Assembly (NCBI GenBank): GCA_000827265.1 | Contig: KN834804.1 | Span: 72,922 to 136,921, forward strand | DNA from: Collybiopsis luxurians FD-317 M1 | Taxonomy: Eukaryota; Basidiomycota; Agaricomycetes; Agaricales; Omphalotaceae | Reading direction: 5' to 3' | DNA length: 64,000 bases | Part shown: positions 37,201-47,655 of the stretch, piece after piece | How positions within the stretch are numbered: position 1 is the stretch's first letter | Layout: each line of letters starts with the position of its first letter | Position numbers and translations under genes: made by a program | The notes under the pieces: model-generated | The model's input: the letters and a program-made list of their open reading frames with translations, nothing else | The model's database searches: none | Told to the model about the DNA's origin: nothing

Positions 37201-37938
37201 ATGTCATCTTACGATGCCTCTCTCCTAGCCTCCGCACCCCAGGCAACAAATGCCATGAAACGAGAGGGGTACGATCCGCATCTCCTCGAACAAGAGCAAA
37301 AAGCAACCGCAGCACAAGCGAGAGCAGCCAACGGAAACGGATCCGGGAGCGCCAGCGATCTAAACGCAAAAGAATACCCTCCTTATCCCCACACTAATGC
37401 CAACGACCGTGGGTTCCCCTCCGCCCGACGCCAAACCCCATTCTGGCGTACAAGGAACGGGATCATCTTTATCGTCGTCCTTTCCGCAGTCGTGTTGGCT
37501 GCGGTCATAGGAGGAGCAGTAGGCGGAACTAGACACAAAAGCCATGCCATAACCACTCCCGACCAAAACCAAACTTCTTCCGCTTCTGGCCCAGCCCCAG
37601 CTCAGAGCGTCGGATCTGCTTCTGGATCCGCTTCAGCGACTGGATCTCCCACGACGACGATCACAACTACGTTTGCTACCACTATACCGGTTTTGTCATT
37701 TAGTGGACTACAGGGTGGGCAGTCAATTACGACGACGATCACGACTACGGAGACATTGTTTGCGCCTGCTTCTACGTCGTCTTCGTCCTCGTCAGATCAA
37801 ACGTCAGGGAATCAGGGAGCGTCGGGGAATGGAGATTCTGGTAATACAATTCCTGGAACAAAGCCAAACTCGCGCTCGGAGCCTAAGGTCATCAGACGAT
37901 GGGGAAGAGGATGGGTAAGGGGTAAGAGGGAGAATTAG
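37201..37938 (+). CDS. Single-pass membrane protein with Ser/Thr-rich ectodomain
   Basis: An intronless frame gives 245 residues from the ATG at 37201 (caccATGTC, a good context; an upstream in-frame ATG at 37189 is less likely). The N-terminal 80 residues are hydrophilic and Ala-rich. One TM helix follows (IIFIVVLSAVVLAAVIGGAVGG), preceded by basic RTRN. After it comes a Ser/Thr/Gly-rich tract with repeated TTTITTTxxTT phrases, and a basic C-terminus (RRWGRGWVRGKREN). The layout suggests a type II protein with an O-glycosylated outer segment. No domain recognised. Confidence 0.75.
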   Translation: MSSYDASLLASAPQATNAMKREGYDPHLLEQEQKATAAQARAANGNGSGSASDLNAKEYPPYPHTNANDRGFPSARRQTPFWRTRNGIIFIVVLSAVVLAAVIGGAVGGTRHKSHAITTPDQNQTSSASGPAPAQSVGSASGSASATGSPTTTITTTFATTIPVLSFSGLQGGQSITTTITTTETLFAPASTSSSSSSDQTSGNQGASGNGDSGNTIPGTKPNSRSEPKVIRRWGRGWVRGKREN

Positions 37939-38463
37939 GTTGTAGGCTTCGTTTGTTGAGAGGTGAGTTGTTGATTTTTTCATGCCCTCCGTCAATGGGA
38001 CTCGTTTAGCTTACTTGAAGTTTTCTTTTGTCTTCTTTTAAGACTTCGAGGCAGGAAGGGACTGTCATTATGGATATCACTCTAGTCATTATTAAACTGT
38101 TATTCTAGCTATTTTTTCTTGTTGAAAAAAACAGTGTTCTCGGTAAATGCAGTGTTTTATCTATTTTCTTTGTCTGCTTTTGCGTTATCGTTCCATTTCC
38201 GCAACTTCTGAATCGTGTTGACGTTCCGGGCTTGAAAAGCTCGAATTCTGTTCAGAACGTTCAAGGTGATGACACTGACACACAGTAAAAGACTTGTCCT
38301 GTACCTGCGAAAAGAATGGATCAAGTTGAAAAGCCTTAGAGGAGTCTTCCGGAACGTACCTATTCAAGCGGTTCTTCACAACTACAGTACATGACTACAC
38401 AAAGGACTGAGCGCTGAGCAAAATTTAAAAAATCAGGACAAAAAAACAATTAATTCAATAATA
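37939..38463. other. Intergenic
   Basis: No gene recognised between the single-TM gene and the tRNA. Confidence 0.5.
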
Positions 38464-38554
38464 TGGGGGTACCGCGGATCGAACGCGGGACCTTCAGAAC
38501 AACAGCCAATCTACAAGCAACTTCAGTCTGCTCTCCCAGCTGAGCTATACCCCC
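38464..38554 (-). tRNA. tRNA-Phe-like gene (GAA), possibly defective
   Basis: Minus strand shows the same acceptor (GGGGGTA/TACCCCC), D arm, CTGAAG loop, T arm and 3' half as the tRNA at 21043, with a different intron of similar size. Between the D arm and the anticodon loop three bases are missing, so GAGC runs straight into AGACTGAAG. Position 26 and the first two anticodon-stem bases cannot all be formed. It is either a pseudogene or uses a shortened arm. Confidence 0.65.
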
Positions 38555-40080
38555 AACAAAAGGTTTATTCAAACCTGTAATGCTAAAGTCATTGACTAAA
38601 GGGCGTTGCCCAGACAAACTTCACATACGCTTGGCAATCTTATCTCAACCATATCAGGCTTATCGACTATGGCATGTGAATATGGCACGCCGGAAGTGGA
38701 AAATTTTCGGCCAATTGAATGATGAATTTTCGGAGCTGATCCTCCACGTGATTTTAGATAAACCTTATAAGGTTTATCTTCTATCGATTTGCTGGTCTAT
38801 GTATCATTATTTGTAACACGATTCAATTGAACCGAATTTTTTCCACCTTCAGTGTGTACATGGACTGAGAACTTTTTTTTAGGTATCCTCCCCTAACCTT
38901 AACCAAGCCCTAACTAGCTAGCAGGCGGACACGCTATGCACACTGCACAATCCCTAACCAACCTAACCCAGCCTCCCGAGCGCTTATCGTTATCAGTGTG
39001 GGAACTTGTGTAAACCTTGTCCGGGCAAGACGCAGATAAATAATTCAGAACGTAATTTTCAATTTTCTTCGGAATCGCGTCTGTCGAGAGAGGAACTTGA
39101 GGGAGCGCTTGGTGATTGTTTTGCCTGCGGCACGATTATACCTTAACCTATAAATCTTGTCTTCTCCCGTTTTTATTACCTACGGCCTACGCTTTCTGAG
39201 CTATCTATATGATAGGCAGGGAAAGTTGCGGCTACTATGGATCTGGCATCAAGGAAGACCTAAGACTCGAAACAATTGGCTTCCGAATTGCATCTATTGA
39301 AGGAGGAACTTGGGAGACCCGTCCAGAGCGCGCCTGATGAATGCCACGAGTGTGGTTTGTGGTACAATTATACCTCATCCTACCGATCTGTTTCGTATTG
39401 ATTGTCTATGTACCACCTACAATATCGGTGTCATTGTTGCTTACAGGATTAGCTTAGCAGTCCCAGAGCCTCTATATATATACAATCATTCCACTTAGAC
39501 CGCCCTCATCCTTTTGTACTTACCTACTCGGATTGTGCATCTGTCATTGAGAATATTTATATATTTTCAAATTCCAATAGCGACTAACCTAATGTATCAA
39601 GGTACTTGAGGTAGGTGAGCGACATCCATCTTGGACTCTAGGAAACGATCTCCGCACTGCATCCATCTATCCAAGGCGGGTTGAAATTTTGCCCTTCATA
39701 TCGGCATTAAACCACAGATTCGGATTGTTGTGACTTTGGATTGGGTTTCCTTCGCGGAAGTTTGCTGACTTCACCGTCGGTCATGTATACCGTATCAGTT
39801 CACTTCAGCTATTCTGCCGCTTCTACAGCCATTGAAAACGCGGAATCATGGATCTGTGCCTCATCCACCAACTAAAGTTTGACGCCGAAGGCATCAGAAA
39901 TATAGAACGTGCCTCAGCGTACATTATCAAGACCACAGCAGCGCTTTTCAATTTCGGGCTTTAATTGCTCGGTTCTCATGCCACACTTCTCCCGCATTTA
40001 TTATAAGATTAAGATACCGTGTACTGAGTGACTTGATCATCTCCTTCCTTCCCTCCCGCCGCTTCTCAAAGCTCTCGATC
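38555..40080. other. Intergenic with a diverged direct repeat
   Basis: No gene seen. Blocks near 39095-39150 and 39300-39385 share gaggaacttg-gga-gcgc and cacgattatacc/tacaattatacct words, a weak direct duplication. Confidence 0.45.
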
Positions 40081-43000
40081 ATGCAACATACTACTATTCC
40101 TACGGTGACACGACCTGAGCGTAGCTTATCTTTGGATTCTACATCCTCGACAAACACTATTTCGAGGGAATTTGAACAGTTCGCCGACATTGCACTGAAA
40201 GTAAAGGAGTACTGCCCTCGAATTCGCATCCTGGTGATAGGAAGGCGGAACGCAGGCAAAACAACGTTACTTCAGAAGGTGGCTCGTAACTCGGTGGGAA
40301 CAGTGATCATTCGCAACAAAGAAGGTAAACTGGTAGGTTCCACTTTGACTTGCTCTATTCAACAATCAAGCTTACATACATCTGTCTAGGTTGACCCCGG
40401 TATCCTCGAGCCTTCAACAGAGGTAAACTGCCAAATATTATGTGGATCTGTCTCTTGACTGAAGCAACTGGATTTGGCAGCGGGGTTGTAGTCTCATTGA
40501 GAACGAAATCACTTATCCTGGGTAAAATTAGTAATACTATTTGAGTGTGGCCCAGACTAAATTCTCCTATTACAGTGACGAAGACTATGTTTTTCATGAC
40601 TCCAGGGGAGTAGAAGCTGGCTTTGAAGAGGAATTGAACATTGTCAAAGAATTTATCAAAAACAAACAAGAAAAGAGATATCTCAGCCAGCGCATCCACG
40701 TCATTTGGTAAGCTTCACATCACCTACTTAACACCAGGTACAGCCTATCTTACTCTTCTTTTTCGGGAACAGGCTTTGCCTTCCAGTGGATAATGATCGC
40801 CCTTTGGGGCCAAAAGAAATGGCCTTCTTCGAACATGGGACAGAAGGAGGTTGGTTTTTAATGTTATGTGCAGAAGCCGTAGCCTGAGACTAACCGACTG
40901 CATGCAGTCCCCGTCATCGCCGTCTTTACAAAATTCGAGTGGAGAATCACCAAAGCCTTCAGCCAGTTGCGAGAAGAGGGGAAACCAGTAGCGCAGGCCA
41001 GAAGAGAAGCAGTGGTCAAAGCCATGGCGGACTTTAATAATATTCAACGCCAGCGCTTTGCCAACATGAGGTATCTGCCAGCATATTGTGTTTATTTGCG
41101 AGGTTTATGATATCACTATTATCCGTTGATTCAAGCTAACAAAATTCCAGAAATGGATAAGCCATCCGGAAACTGTGAAGAGCTTAGGGAAATTACCAGG
41201 CAGTTAGTCCAGAACGAAGTCAATCAACAGCTTTTCTCGGAAATAAAACACAGTGACATCAAGGTTACAGTGGCCATTGCGCTTGTGCAGTGAGTAGCTA
41301 CTCTTTCTATCTTCCTATTCATTGCTGATTCTTCTCCACCAGTGCCATAGTCTTATCAAGCAAGATTGAACTTGCAGTCGGAGCCCACAGTCAGCTGAAG
41401 GAGTGGACGATTTTTCTGCTTTCGTTGTTTCCGCACTGGGCAAGTTAATTTTATACCGTTGTCATCGTTTTAATCACTCTGGTTGTGGACTTTATGCGTC
41501 ATCAGGATGTGAGTATGCACTCTCTCTTCTGTTCTGTTTATTTTAAACATACCTTGAGCAGAATGTAAGGATTGATTTTTTGAAGATTACCAAGTAGTCT
41601 GACAAACCTCACTCTCATGATACTTCAACTTTTGCAGCATCTTGTAAGTCGTTTAAAATCATTGGCAAAGTGCATGGTTTTTATTGTCGTCTTCTATCAT
41701 GTCACCTAGAAAGTAAGCTGTTTAATATACAGGGACTCAAGCATCATTCGCTATACGCTGATCTTTTTCAGGTAGTAAGTCTGTTGGCATAAGTTTACCG
41801 ATCAATGTCTCCTTACATACAGCTATAATCCGTTCCCAGACTGTAAGTGATCCAACTATTCACATTATCCTCGATCCTGAACAAAAGCCATTAGCATGTG
41901 AGCATGGGTCTTGAATCTTTGACACTGATGTATCCCCGGTCTTCTAATGGCCCTCATTAGCATGTGCGCTCTTTTCTTTTGGCCCCGAGTTTTAAGGCTC
42001 AAGACTTTTGGAATGCAGTGGGTATGTCTGAAAACTTTCAGTGATCTCCCGTAGTAATGAAATATTCAATCTGTGGATCCGGTCTTGTACTAGAATGTAA
42101 GTAAACTTTTGAGCATATCATCCTCTTACATTACTGACCTAGCTTCAGTGGGTGCGTTGACACCCTCGTCAGGTAGTGATACTAAAATGATTGAGACTTG
42201 TTCCCATTCGGTAGAATGTGAGCTTTCCGAGTTTTTGACGAGTTCCAGCGGCTAACAATAGACTTGAATGGGGCCATCCAGTTCGCCGAAAAACAGTTCA
42301 AATTAGTGCGTGCTTTATGTATCAGAGGTTTATCCCTTATACACAACCGTCTCCTTAGGCTGTGAGTACATACTTCAAAGAGCCACTTGAATGACTGGAC
42401 AATGAAATCCCTAAATGCCATGATAGGTCGTAAGTATTCAGCGTTATTGGTGCAACGCTGTCCGTTTTTCTTCAACTGTCTACAGGAGGTTAGCTTATCC
42501 TGCAGGTGAATATCGCCGGAAGATACTTTTTTCAGCTTGATAGTGTAACAACCCATCGACACCTTCCGTGGATCTGGTTGTGAGAGCATGTCGTTCCTGG
42601 GTAGGAGTTTCACATCCTCATTTCTGGTTTCTCAATGACTGATGCTTATTGCCAGGTGGACCCAAACTTCCGAAAAGACCTACAACTGCTCACTTATTTT
42701 GTTGGTCAGTATCTGATGCGAATAAGAAGGCTCAGCCGATCTATAACATGATACAGATGTCCTGATGATTGCGGAACACTCGTTCTGGTACGAAGATAGA
42801 AAGCCATGGGAACATATTAATCTCATCATTTCTCAATACAACCATTGCCCTCAACGGAGATCAGTACGACTAACTATCGACCAATTGTTCCAGGCGATAA
42901 ACCACCCAACGTATCAGCATACAGCTTTTGGACTTGAGGGTCCTCTACAAAGTCTCAGCTTGCGGAAATTAGCCACAAAATTCACGCCCTTGTTGTTGCA

Positions 43001-43187
43001 TCATCGGTTCCTTTCTGCGTCCCCAATGCGATCCTGTAGGCTTATTTTGTTTCATTTATATCGTTACCTGCTAAAAGGGGTATACTCAACAGAGCATATT
43101 CGAGATCTAGATTCCGTTCATGATTTTAATTATCTAATAATCTTGTATGTACTTACAATGCAAAATGATCTCTGCCACCCAGCTTGA
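40081..43187 (+). pseudogene. P-loop GTPase-like paralogue G2, premature stop before the microexon tail
   Basis: Paralogue of G1 with the same 26-exon plan. Main exons: 40081-40332, 40390-40422, 40481-40521, 40576-40707, 40773-40849, 40908-41102, 41151-41289, 41343-41508; then 15 microexons; then 42544-42600, 42656-42704, 42757-43187. GRRNAGKT, HDSRG and TKFE are all present. Exon 8 has an in-frame TAA at 41446-41448, where G1 reads on (WASCRIPYAV), after a net 3-nt loss. If translated, about 324 residues carrying the whole GTP-binding part would remain without the tail. Because every downstream exon is still open and in phase, the stop may be recent, or the short form may be functional. G2 has a longer C-terminal end than G1. 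Confidence 0.75.
41562..42488 (+). other. Microexon array of G2 (15 exons of 3, 6 or 9 nt)
   Basis: Microexons: 41562-41564, 41638-41643, 41710-41712, 41772-41774, 41840-41842, 41895-41897, 41961-41963, 42019-42021, 42094-42096, 42149-42151, 42215-42217, 42297-42305, 42359-42361, 42427-42429, 42486-42488. They encode N-HL-K-V-T-H-H-W-N-W-N-FKL-A-V-E. Against G1 there are three silent third-position changes and one replacement (T for K). Introns are 52-79 nt. Confidence 0.85.
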
Positions 43188-43369
43188 AGTCGTGGGAAGT
43201 TGGCCTATGTGTAAAACTAAGCCGGCTTATTTGGGAGCCGCGGCAACCAAGCGGCAACATGGACTGCTGAGGGAAAGCAGACGCGCCGATCCGCCGGCTC
43301 AGGTCTCCGGTGAGCTCCAGTGAGGCCCGCTACTCGCCGATGTATCTGCAGGACGGAATCACTGTGTGC
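43188..43369. other. Intergenic, GC-richer
   Basis: Short spacer between G2 and pseudogene K0 with no gene. Confidence 0.5.
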
Positions 43370-43919
43370 TAATTTACGAAACCCTTACTGTTCCAGAGGC
43401 AGACGAATCAGGGCGAAATATACTGATAATTATGCCATTTCTTGTTGATTGGGATGACCCGGGCTTTGTTACAGTGGGGGAAGTTGTATATTTTTGCTCG
43501 CAAGTATTTCGAAGCTCGCTCTAGATCTAACTTTAGGATCTTCAATATATCCTCAGCTTGAATGTGGCACGCAAGTCCGTTTGTCAGCCGTTTTTTATTT
43601 AAAAACTTGTCGTTGTTGTTTGAGACTCTTATCGATGCAAAAACTACCGACATCATCATGGATTGGTAATATTATGGATACGACCCATGATGATCCAACT
43701 GCACGACCTACGATGAACGAAGTAGTAGTCCGCTTTGAGAAGATTCGGAAAAGGCTCAGCTGGTGGAAATTGCGTTCACGAGTTTCCGACAAGACAGTAC
43801 CTCTTATTCTTCACCGCCTTTATTCGCCAATTCATTGGATCCAGCAACTGAGTTATATCATTCGACGAATACCAGCTATACCAGATTACACAAGGAATAA
43901 AGAATACTCGGATGTGTAG
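43370..43919 (+). pseudogene. Kinase-like pseudogene K0 (internally deleted)
   Basis: It starts abruptly inside exon 2 (ADESGRNILIIMPFLVDWDD, then VGEVVYFCSQVFE), continues with remnants of exons 3-4 up to the IMDW motif, and jumps directly to exon 5 (THDDPTARPTMNEVV, then LSWWKLRSRV and the stop). The N-lobe and the whole activation-segment region are missing relative to K2 at 50253. Confidence 0.85.
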
Positions 43920-44329
43920 GCGGATTATGCTAGATTCACTTTAGTTGGTTTACCAGAATTCACTGGTCTTTATACATAACCAATTGTCCAGCATCGCGCC
44001 AACGCACGGTTCGGATGCTTGGGTTCCAGGTGGGTGCATCAACCGTTCCGCGCCTTACAGCTGTTTCGGAATCTCTTGGTCAGTCAGACTTTTTCAATGG
44101 TCAAATGAGAAATGGTCTGTGGCCAATTATTTGTACATGCTTCCTTACGGTCTTCCGCCACCTCGGCGTCCATGAAACTACTATATAACACTTTCTCTCG
44201 CTGTGCTAAGTACTGCGGGATTCTTCAGTATGATACAATCTGCCGTGCAAGTACAGAACGAGATGGTGTTAAAGATGGCAAGTTTTGTAGCAGCTTGCAT
44301 GGCCGCACTATTATTATTATAGGCTGAAG

Positions 44330-44438
44330 CGATACTCTTCGTTAATGATTTTTCCGAACTGGCGCGTTCATCGGCGTCGCATAAAGCTGAGTGTAGTTGG
44401 GATATGCCGATGATTAAGGCAAAAGCGTCAATAGTCAT
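44330..44438 (-). pseudogene. Small helical protein remnant S1
   Basis: Keeps an ATG and about 35 codons related to S2 (ALCDADERASSEKSL against GVCDADAHLGGSNRS), then similarity stops before the RLLPES motif. It lies divergently from K1 at the same spacing as S2 from K2. Confidence 0.6.
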
Positions 44439-44675
44439 TGTGATGTCAGATAAGAGGTATATCGGAAAGTATAACTCGTCGAAGGTGGTGATGACTCTTT
44501 GACCTCACATTTTGCAGCTAGTCGGATTTCCGAGAGACAGTGGAAATTCCACGGTAGTTTGCCGGCATCGAATCAAGAATACGATGATTTTTGGAGGACG
44601 AAGTCGTCCCAGAGCCTCATAAAGTAACTCGACGCGTAACAGTTTTCATGAATAAGACGCGGCGTCTTAAATTTT

Positions 44676-44691
44676 CCCACGAGTTTGCGGG
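44676..44691. promoter_or_regulatory. Palindromic element in the S1/K1 promoter
   Basis: CCCAC-GAGTTT-GCGGG, a near-palindrome whose K2 counterpart (50150-50165) is perfect. Flanking bases are shared as well. Confidence 0.45.
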
Positions 44692-44779
44692 TCCTAAGGC
44701 CTGATGTACAACCGACAAGAAGCCTTTTGTTCTTGACGATGTTACATACAGCCACGACAAGGTTAGCATTTTTTATATT

Positions 44780-46030
44780 TCCTTCTTCTAGTACCATCGA
44801 GCGAAGCAACGAGACCCAATTGCTCTTTTCGGAACACCCCAATCGAACCCGCTCCTTCGAACAACTCTCAAATTTCCACATTTTCTGGCGTGATCATCAT
44901 GACTGGCTTAAGAACAGAGGATATCTACTTCGTCCGCACTACCGTCCCAGCTGGGTTGGCTCTTGGGTAGGAACTAATAAATCGCGATTTCTCTGTAAGG
45001 CTTATATGGTTCCTCTGGTGAGTCTCGGTTTCAAACACCAGATTGGTTCTCTAAAAGTTAGTAGAATCATCGCAGCGTGGATGCAATTCGCATTGTAGAA
45101 AGAGAGCCTTTCACAATGCTCAGACGTCCTGATTCCTCATTTATATCTGACAAGCTCAAAATCGGTCGATTGCCTTCGTCTAACCCTGCAGACCGACGGA
45201 ACCATTTTGTTCCTACTCTCGAAACTGTCAATCTTCCAGATTCAGATGAGTCTGGAAGAGACTCGACAGTAGTATTGCCTTGTCCCATTCCCTGGGATAC
45301 TCCCGACTTTGGCGCCGTAGGAGAAGTTGTCAATTTTTGCACCCAGGTGTTCGAAGCGGGTAGTTTCGAATTTGAATGCTACTTCTAATACCATCTTTAG
45401 GCCCTTCAATATATACACAGTTTGAATGTCGCACATAAGTATATCCTCTTCTTCAGAATTATGTGCCTCATCCTTAATTTTTAAACCATTTCAGCGACGC
45501 GAATGATACCAATATAGTGATGGATTGGTCACCCTTGTATCCAGATCCTCCCCACCCATTGCTAGATACCCGGAAAATGGACTGGAGTGGACCATCAAAG
45601 CCTCGCAATCGCACTCTCTTTCCGGTTAAATATGATCTTATTGATTGGGATCTGTCGAACGAGTTTGTACGAACCGATGACGCTCCAATTCGGGTGTATC
45701 CAGATATGTGGGGTGATCAGTCAGTCCCCGAATTTCAGAGGAATGAGCTTTGTGATCCCTTTGCAGTGGATGTGTATTGTTTGGTAAATACAATCCAAAG
45801 AAAATTTGTTGCAGTAAGTCTATCTCCTAGCTTCAAGTCCTTTGCAAAGTCTCACCACTGCCTAAGGTGACCCGGTTTTAGATCTTCCACCAAAGCACAA
45901 TGTTGAGTTTTGGAGCTCATTTCGGATATGACACATGATGATCCAACTAAAAGGCCAACAATGGATGAAGTAGTATCCTATTTTGAAAAAATCCGGCAGA
46001 GCTTGAGCTGGTGGAAGCTCCATTCATGAG
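44780..46030 (+). pseudogene. Kinase-like pseudogene K1
   Basis: All five exons can be followed, e.g. FHIFWRDHHDWLKNRGYLLR, DAIRIVEREPF, LQYIHSLNVAH, MDWSGPSKPRNRT and MTHDDPTKRPTMDEVV. Lesions relative to K2: the ATG is ATC (cagtaccATC, near 44799); the exon 2 donor is GC; the exon 5 acceptor is shifted by one base; there is a 4-nt deletion before the MTHDDP block; and TGA replaces CGA in the WWKLRSR block (near 46027). Inactive. Confidence 0.85.
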
Positions 46031-47219
46031 TCCCTGACAAAACCACATTCCTTGATCTTCACTGTCTTTCCGCGCCGCTACATTGAATAGAGTAGTTCAA
46101 ATCAGCTACATCATTCGACAGATACCACCTACACCTGATTACACTAGCATAATTTCTTGTAAATTGATTATGCTGGGATTATGCTTCTTCACTAGTGGGA
46201 GATGAAAAGAAATGGAACGTGCGTGGAGAAGGCCCAAGACTCCAAACCATAACGAATGCCTGGGCACTTGGATTAAGGAGGCCACAGGTTGATAATAAAT
46301 TCCTGATTCTAGGGCGTGCAAAATTTATCACTAGAGCAAGCATAATGTGAGTTTTCGTGTCGCCTAACGCTCAGGTAAAGGTACGTAAATGATGCTTCGC
46401 CATCTATTGGCTATCTCTTACATTCTTCCACTGGTATCCTCTCGAGGTAAGTAAAAGGGAACCATTTACTTGTCACTTTCTTGTACCGTCGGGGCAACAA
46501 CAGAAAAGAAGGCATTGGCCGTTGCTACTGTGTAACGGGATCGCATCGAGTACAAAACCGTACTATTCGGTTTGAGTACAACCTTTAATGAACGTGAATG
46601 CCTGCGAAATCTGTGTCTCAAGTTATTCTATAGAAATTGGCACAAGGGACGTACTAACAAAGGGCGTAGCACCAACTTTGATCATTAGTCCGAATGTTGC
46701 TCAGCAACAGCAGAAATACAGGGGACCGGGGGTGTAAGGGGACAGCTCGTCGCTTGTAGGGAGTCAGTGACATGAGCACATTTGATATGGTAGGTCTTCG
46801 CGGACTTTCATAGTATAACAAACATATACCAGGTTCACGCTTACTAGACCGTTGAATGCTGAATGGGAACCGGGTGCATGAATGAAGTATGAACAGGGAA
46901 TTGAACCACATTCTCCGGTTTTTTTGTCACCGCTTGATTCGACGCCATCATCTCGATCCAAACCCCTACTTCCATCAGCCTCCGAGCCAAAGAGAGTCAG
47001 AATGACTACCGTCTGTATCATCCCAAGAGTAAGGCATCGGACAAAATCGTACTAGTGAAATTACGTTGCATGCAAAGTAATTTCAGCCTTTTTGAGTTCA
47101 AATTCATTTGGGGACATTCTGGAGCTTCGGAGAGTTGTACTGTATTCAATATTCATTTAAAAACACGAGTATAACGAGTATATGTTAGTATATGCTACTT
47201 GATACAGATTTAAAATCAT
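46031..47219. other. Intergenic
   Basis: No gene recognised; K1 3' flank and short frames only. Confidence 0.5.
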
Positions 47220-47223
47220 GGGC

Positions 47224-47655
47224 TAGACAGTAGGGTTGGTCAGAGCGGTCGATTCTGAAGACGATTCATATGCCGCCTCGGACGAGGGTGAATCTCCAGC
47301 TGCTCCCATTTGGTACGTGTCTATAGTAAACACATTAAGAACACCGCCGACCAGAGCGGTCGATCCTGACGACGATTCATGTGCCGCCTCGGACGAGGGT
47401 GAATCTCCAGCTGCTGTCATTTGGTACGTGTCTACAGTAAGCACAATAAGAACACCGCCTACTCGGAAAGGGGGGGAAAGGTCGGTACTTACTTCCCGTA
47501 CATGGTATTGAGTTTTTGAATTTCTGGCATATGTGCGTCATTGTTCGCCGCTAAAATCATTTCGTGAAGCTCCCGTTTGTATCATGTCATTCAAATATGC
47601 CGATATAGTAACGACCTTGTGCTCGGTGTTCTCGCTATTGTCTGAAGTCTAACAT
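47224..47655 (-). pseudogene. Small helical protein remnant S' with duplicated end
   Basis: Minus strand has the second half of an S-type exon 1 (ENTEHKVVTISAYLNDM, then after a frameshift MPEIQKLNTMYGK and a GTAAGT donor), but no N-terminus. Downstream a segment of about 113 bp is tandemly duplicated (47237-47350 and 47351-47462). It encodes AAGDSPSSEAA-ESSS-STAL twice. Confidence 0.6.
47237..47462 (-). repeat. Two-copy tandem repeat of about 113 bp
   Basis: Two near-identical units (gcggtcgat, gccgcctcggacgagggtg, catttggtacgtgtct, aagaacaccgcc in order in each). Differences are scattered single bases, so the duplication is fairly recent. Confidence 0.85.

Noticed and set aside
38885..38970. 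Interstitial telomere repeat (cctaaccttaacc, ccctaac words)
   Set aside because: The words are scattered and irregular, not a run of the basidiomycete CCCTAA repeat.
41733..41771. A 39-nt exon in G2 (beginning ggactcaagc)
   Set aside because: It would need a 20-nt intron before it, and the homologous G1 stretch is plainly intronic; the AAA and GTA microexons explain both copies.
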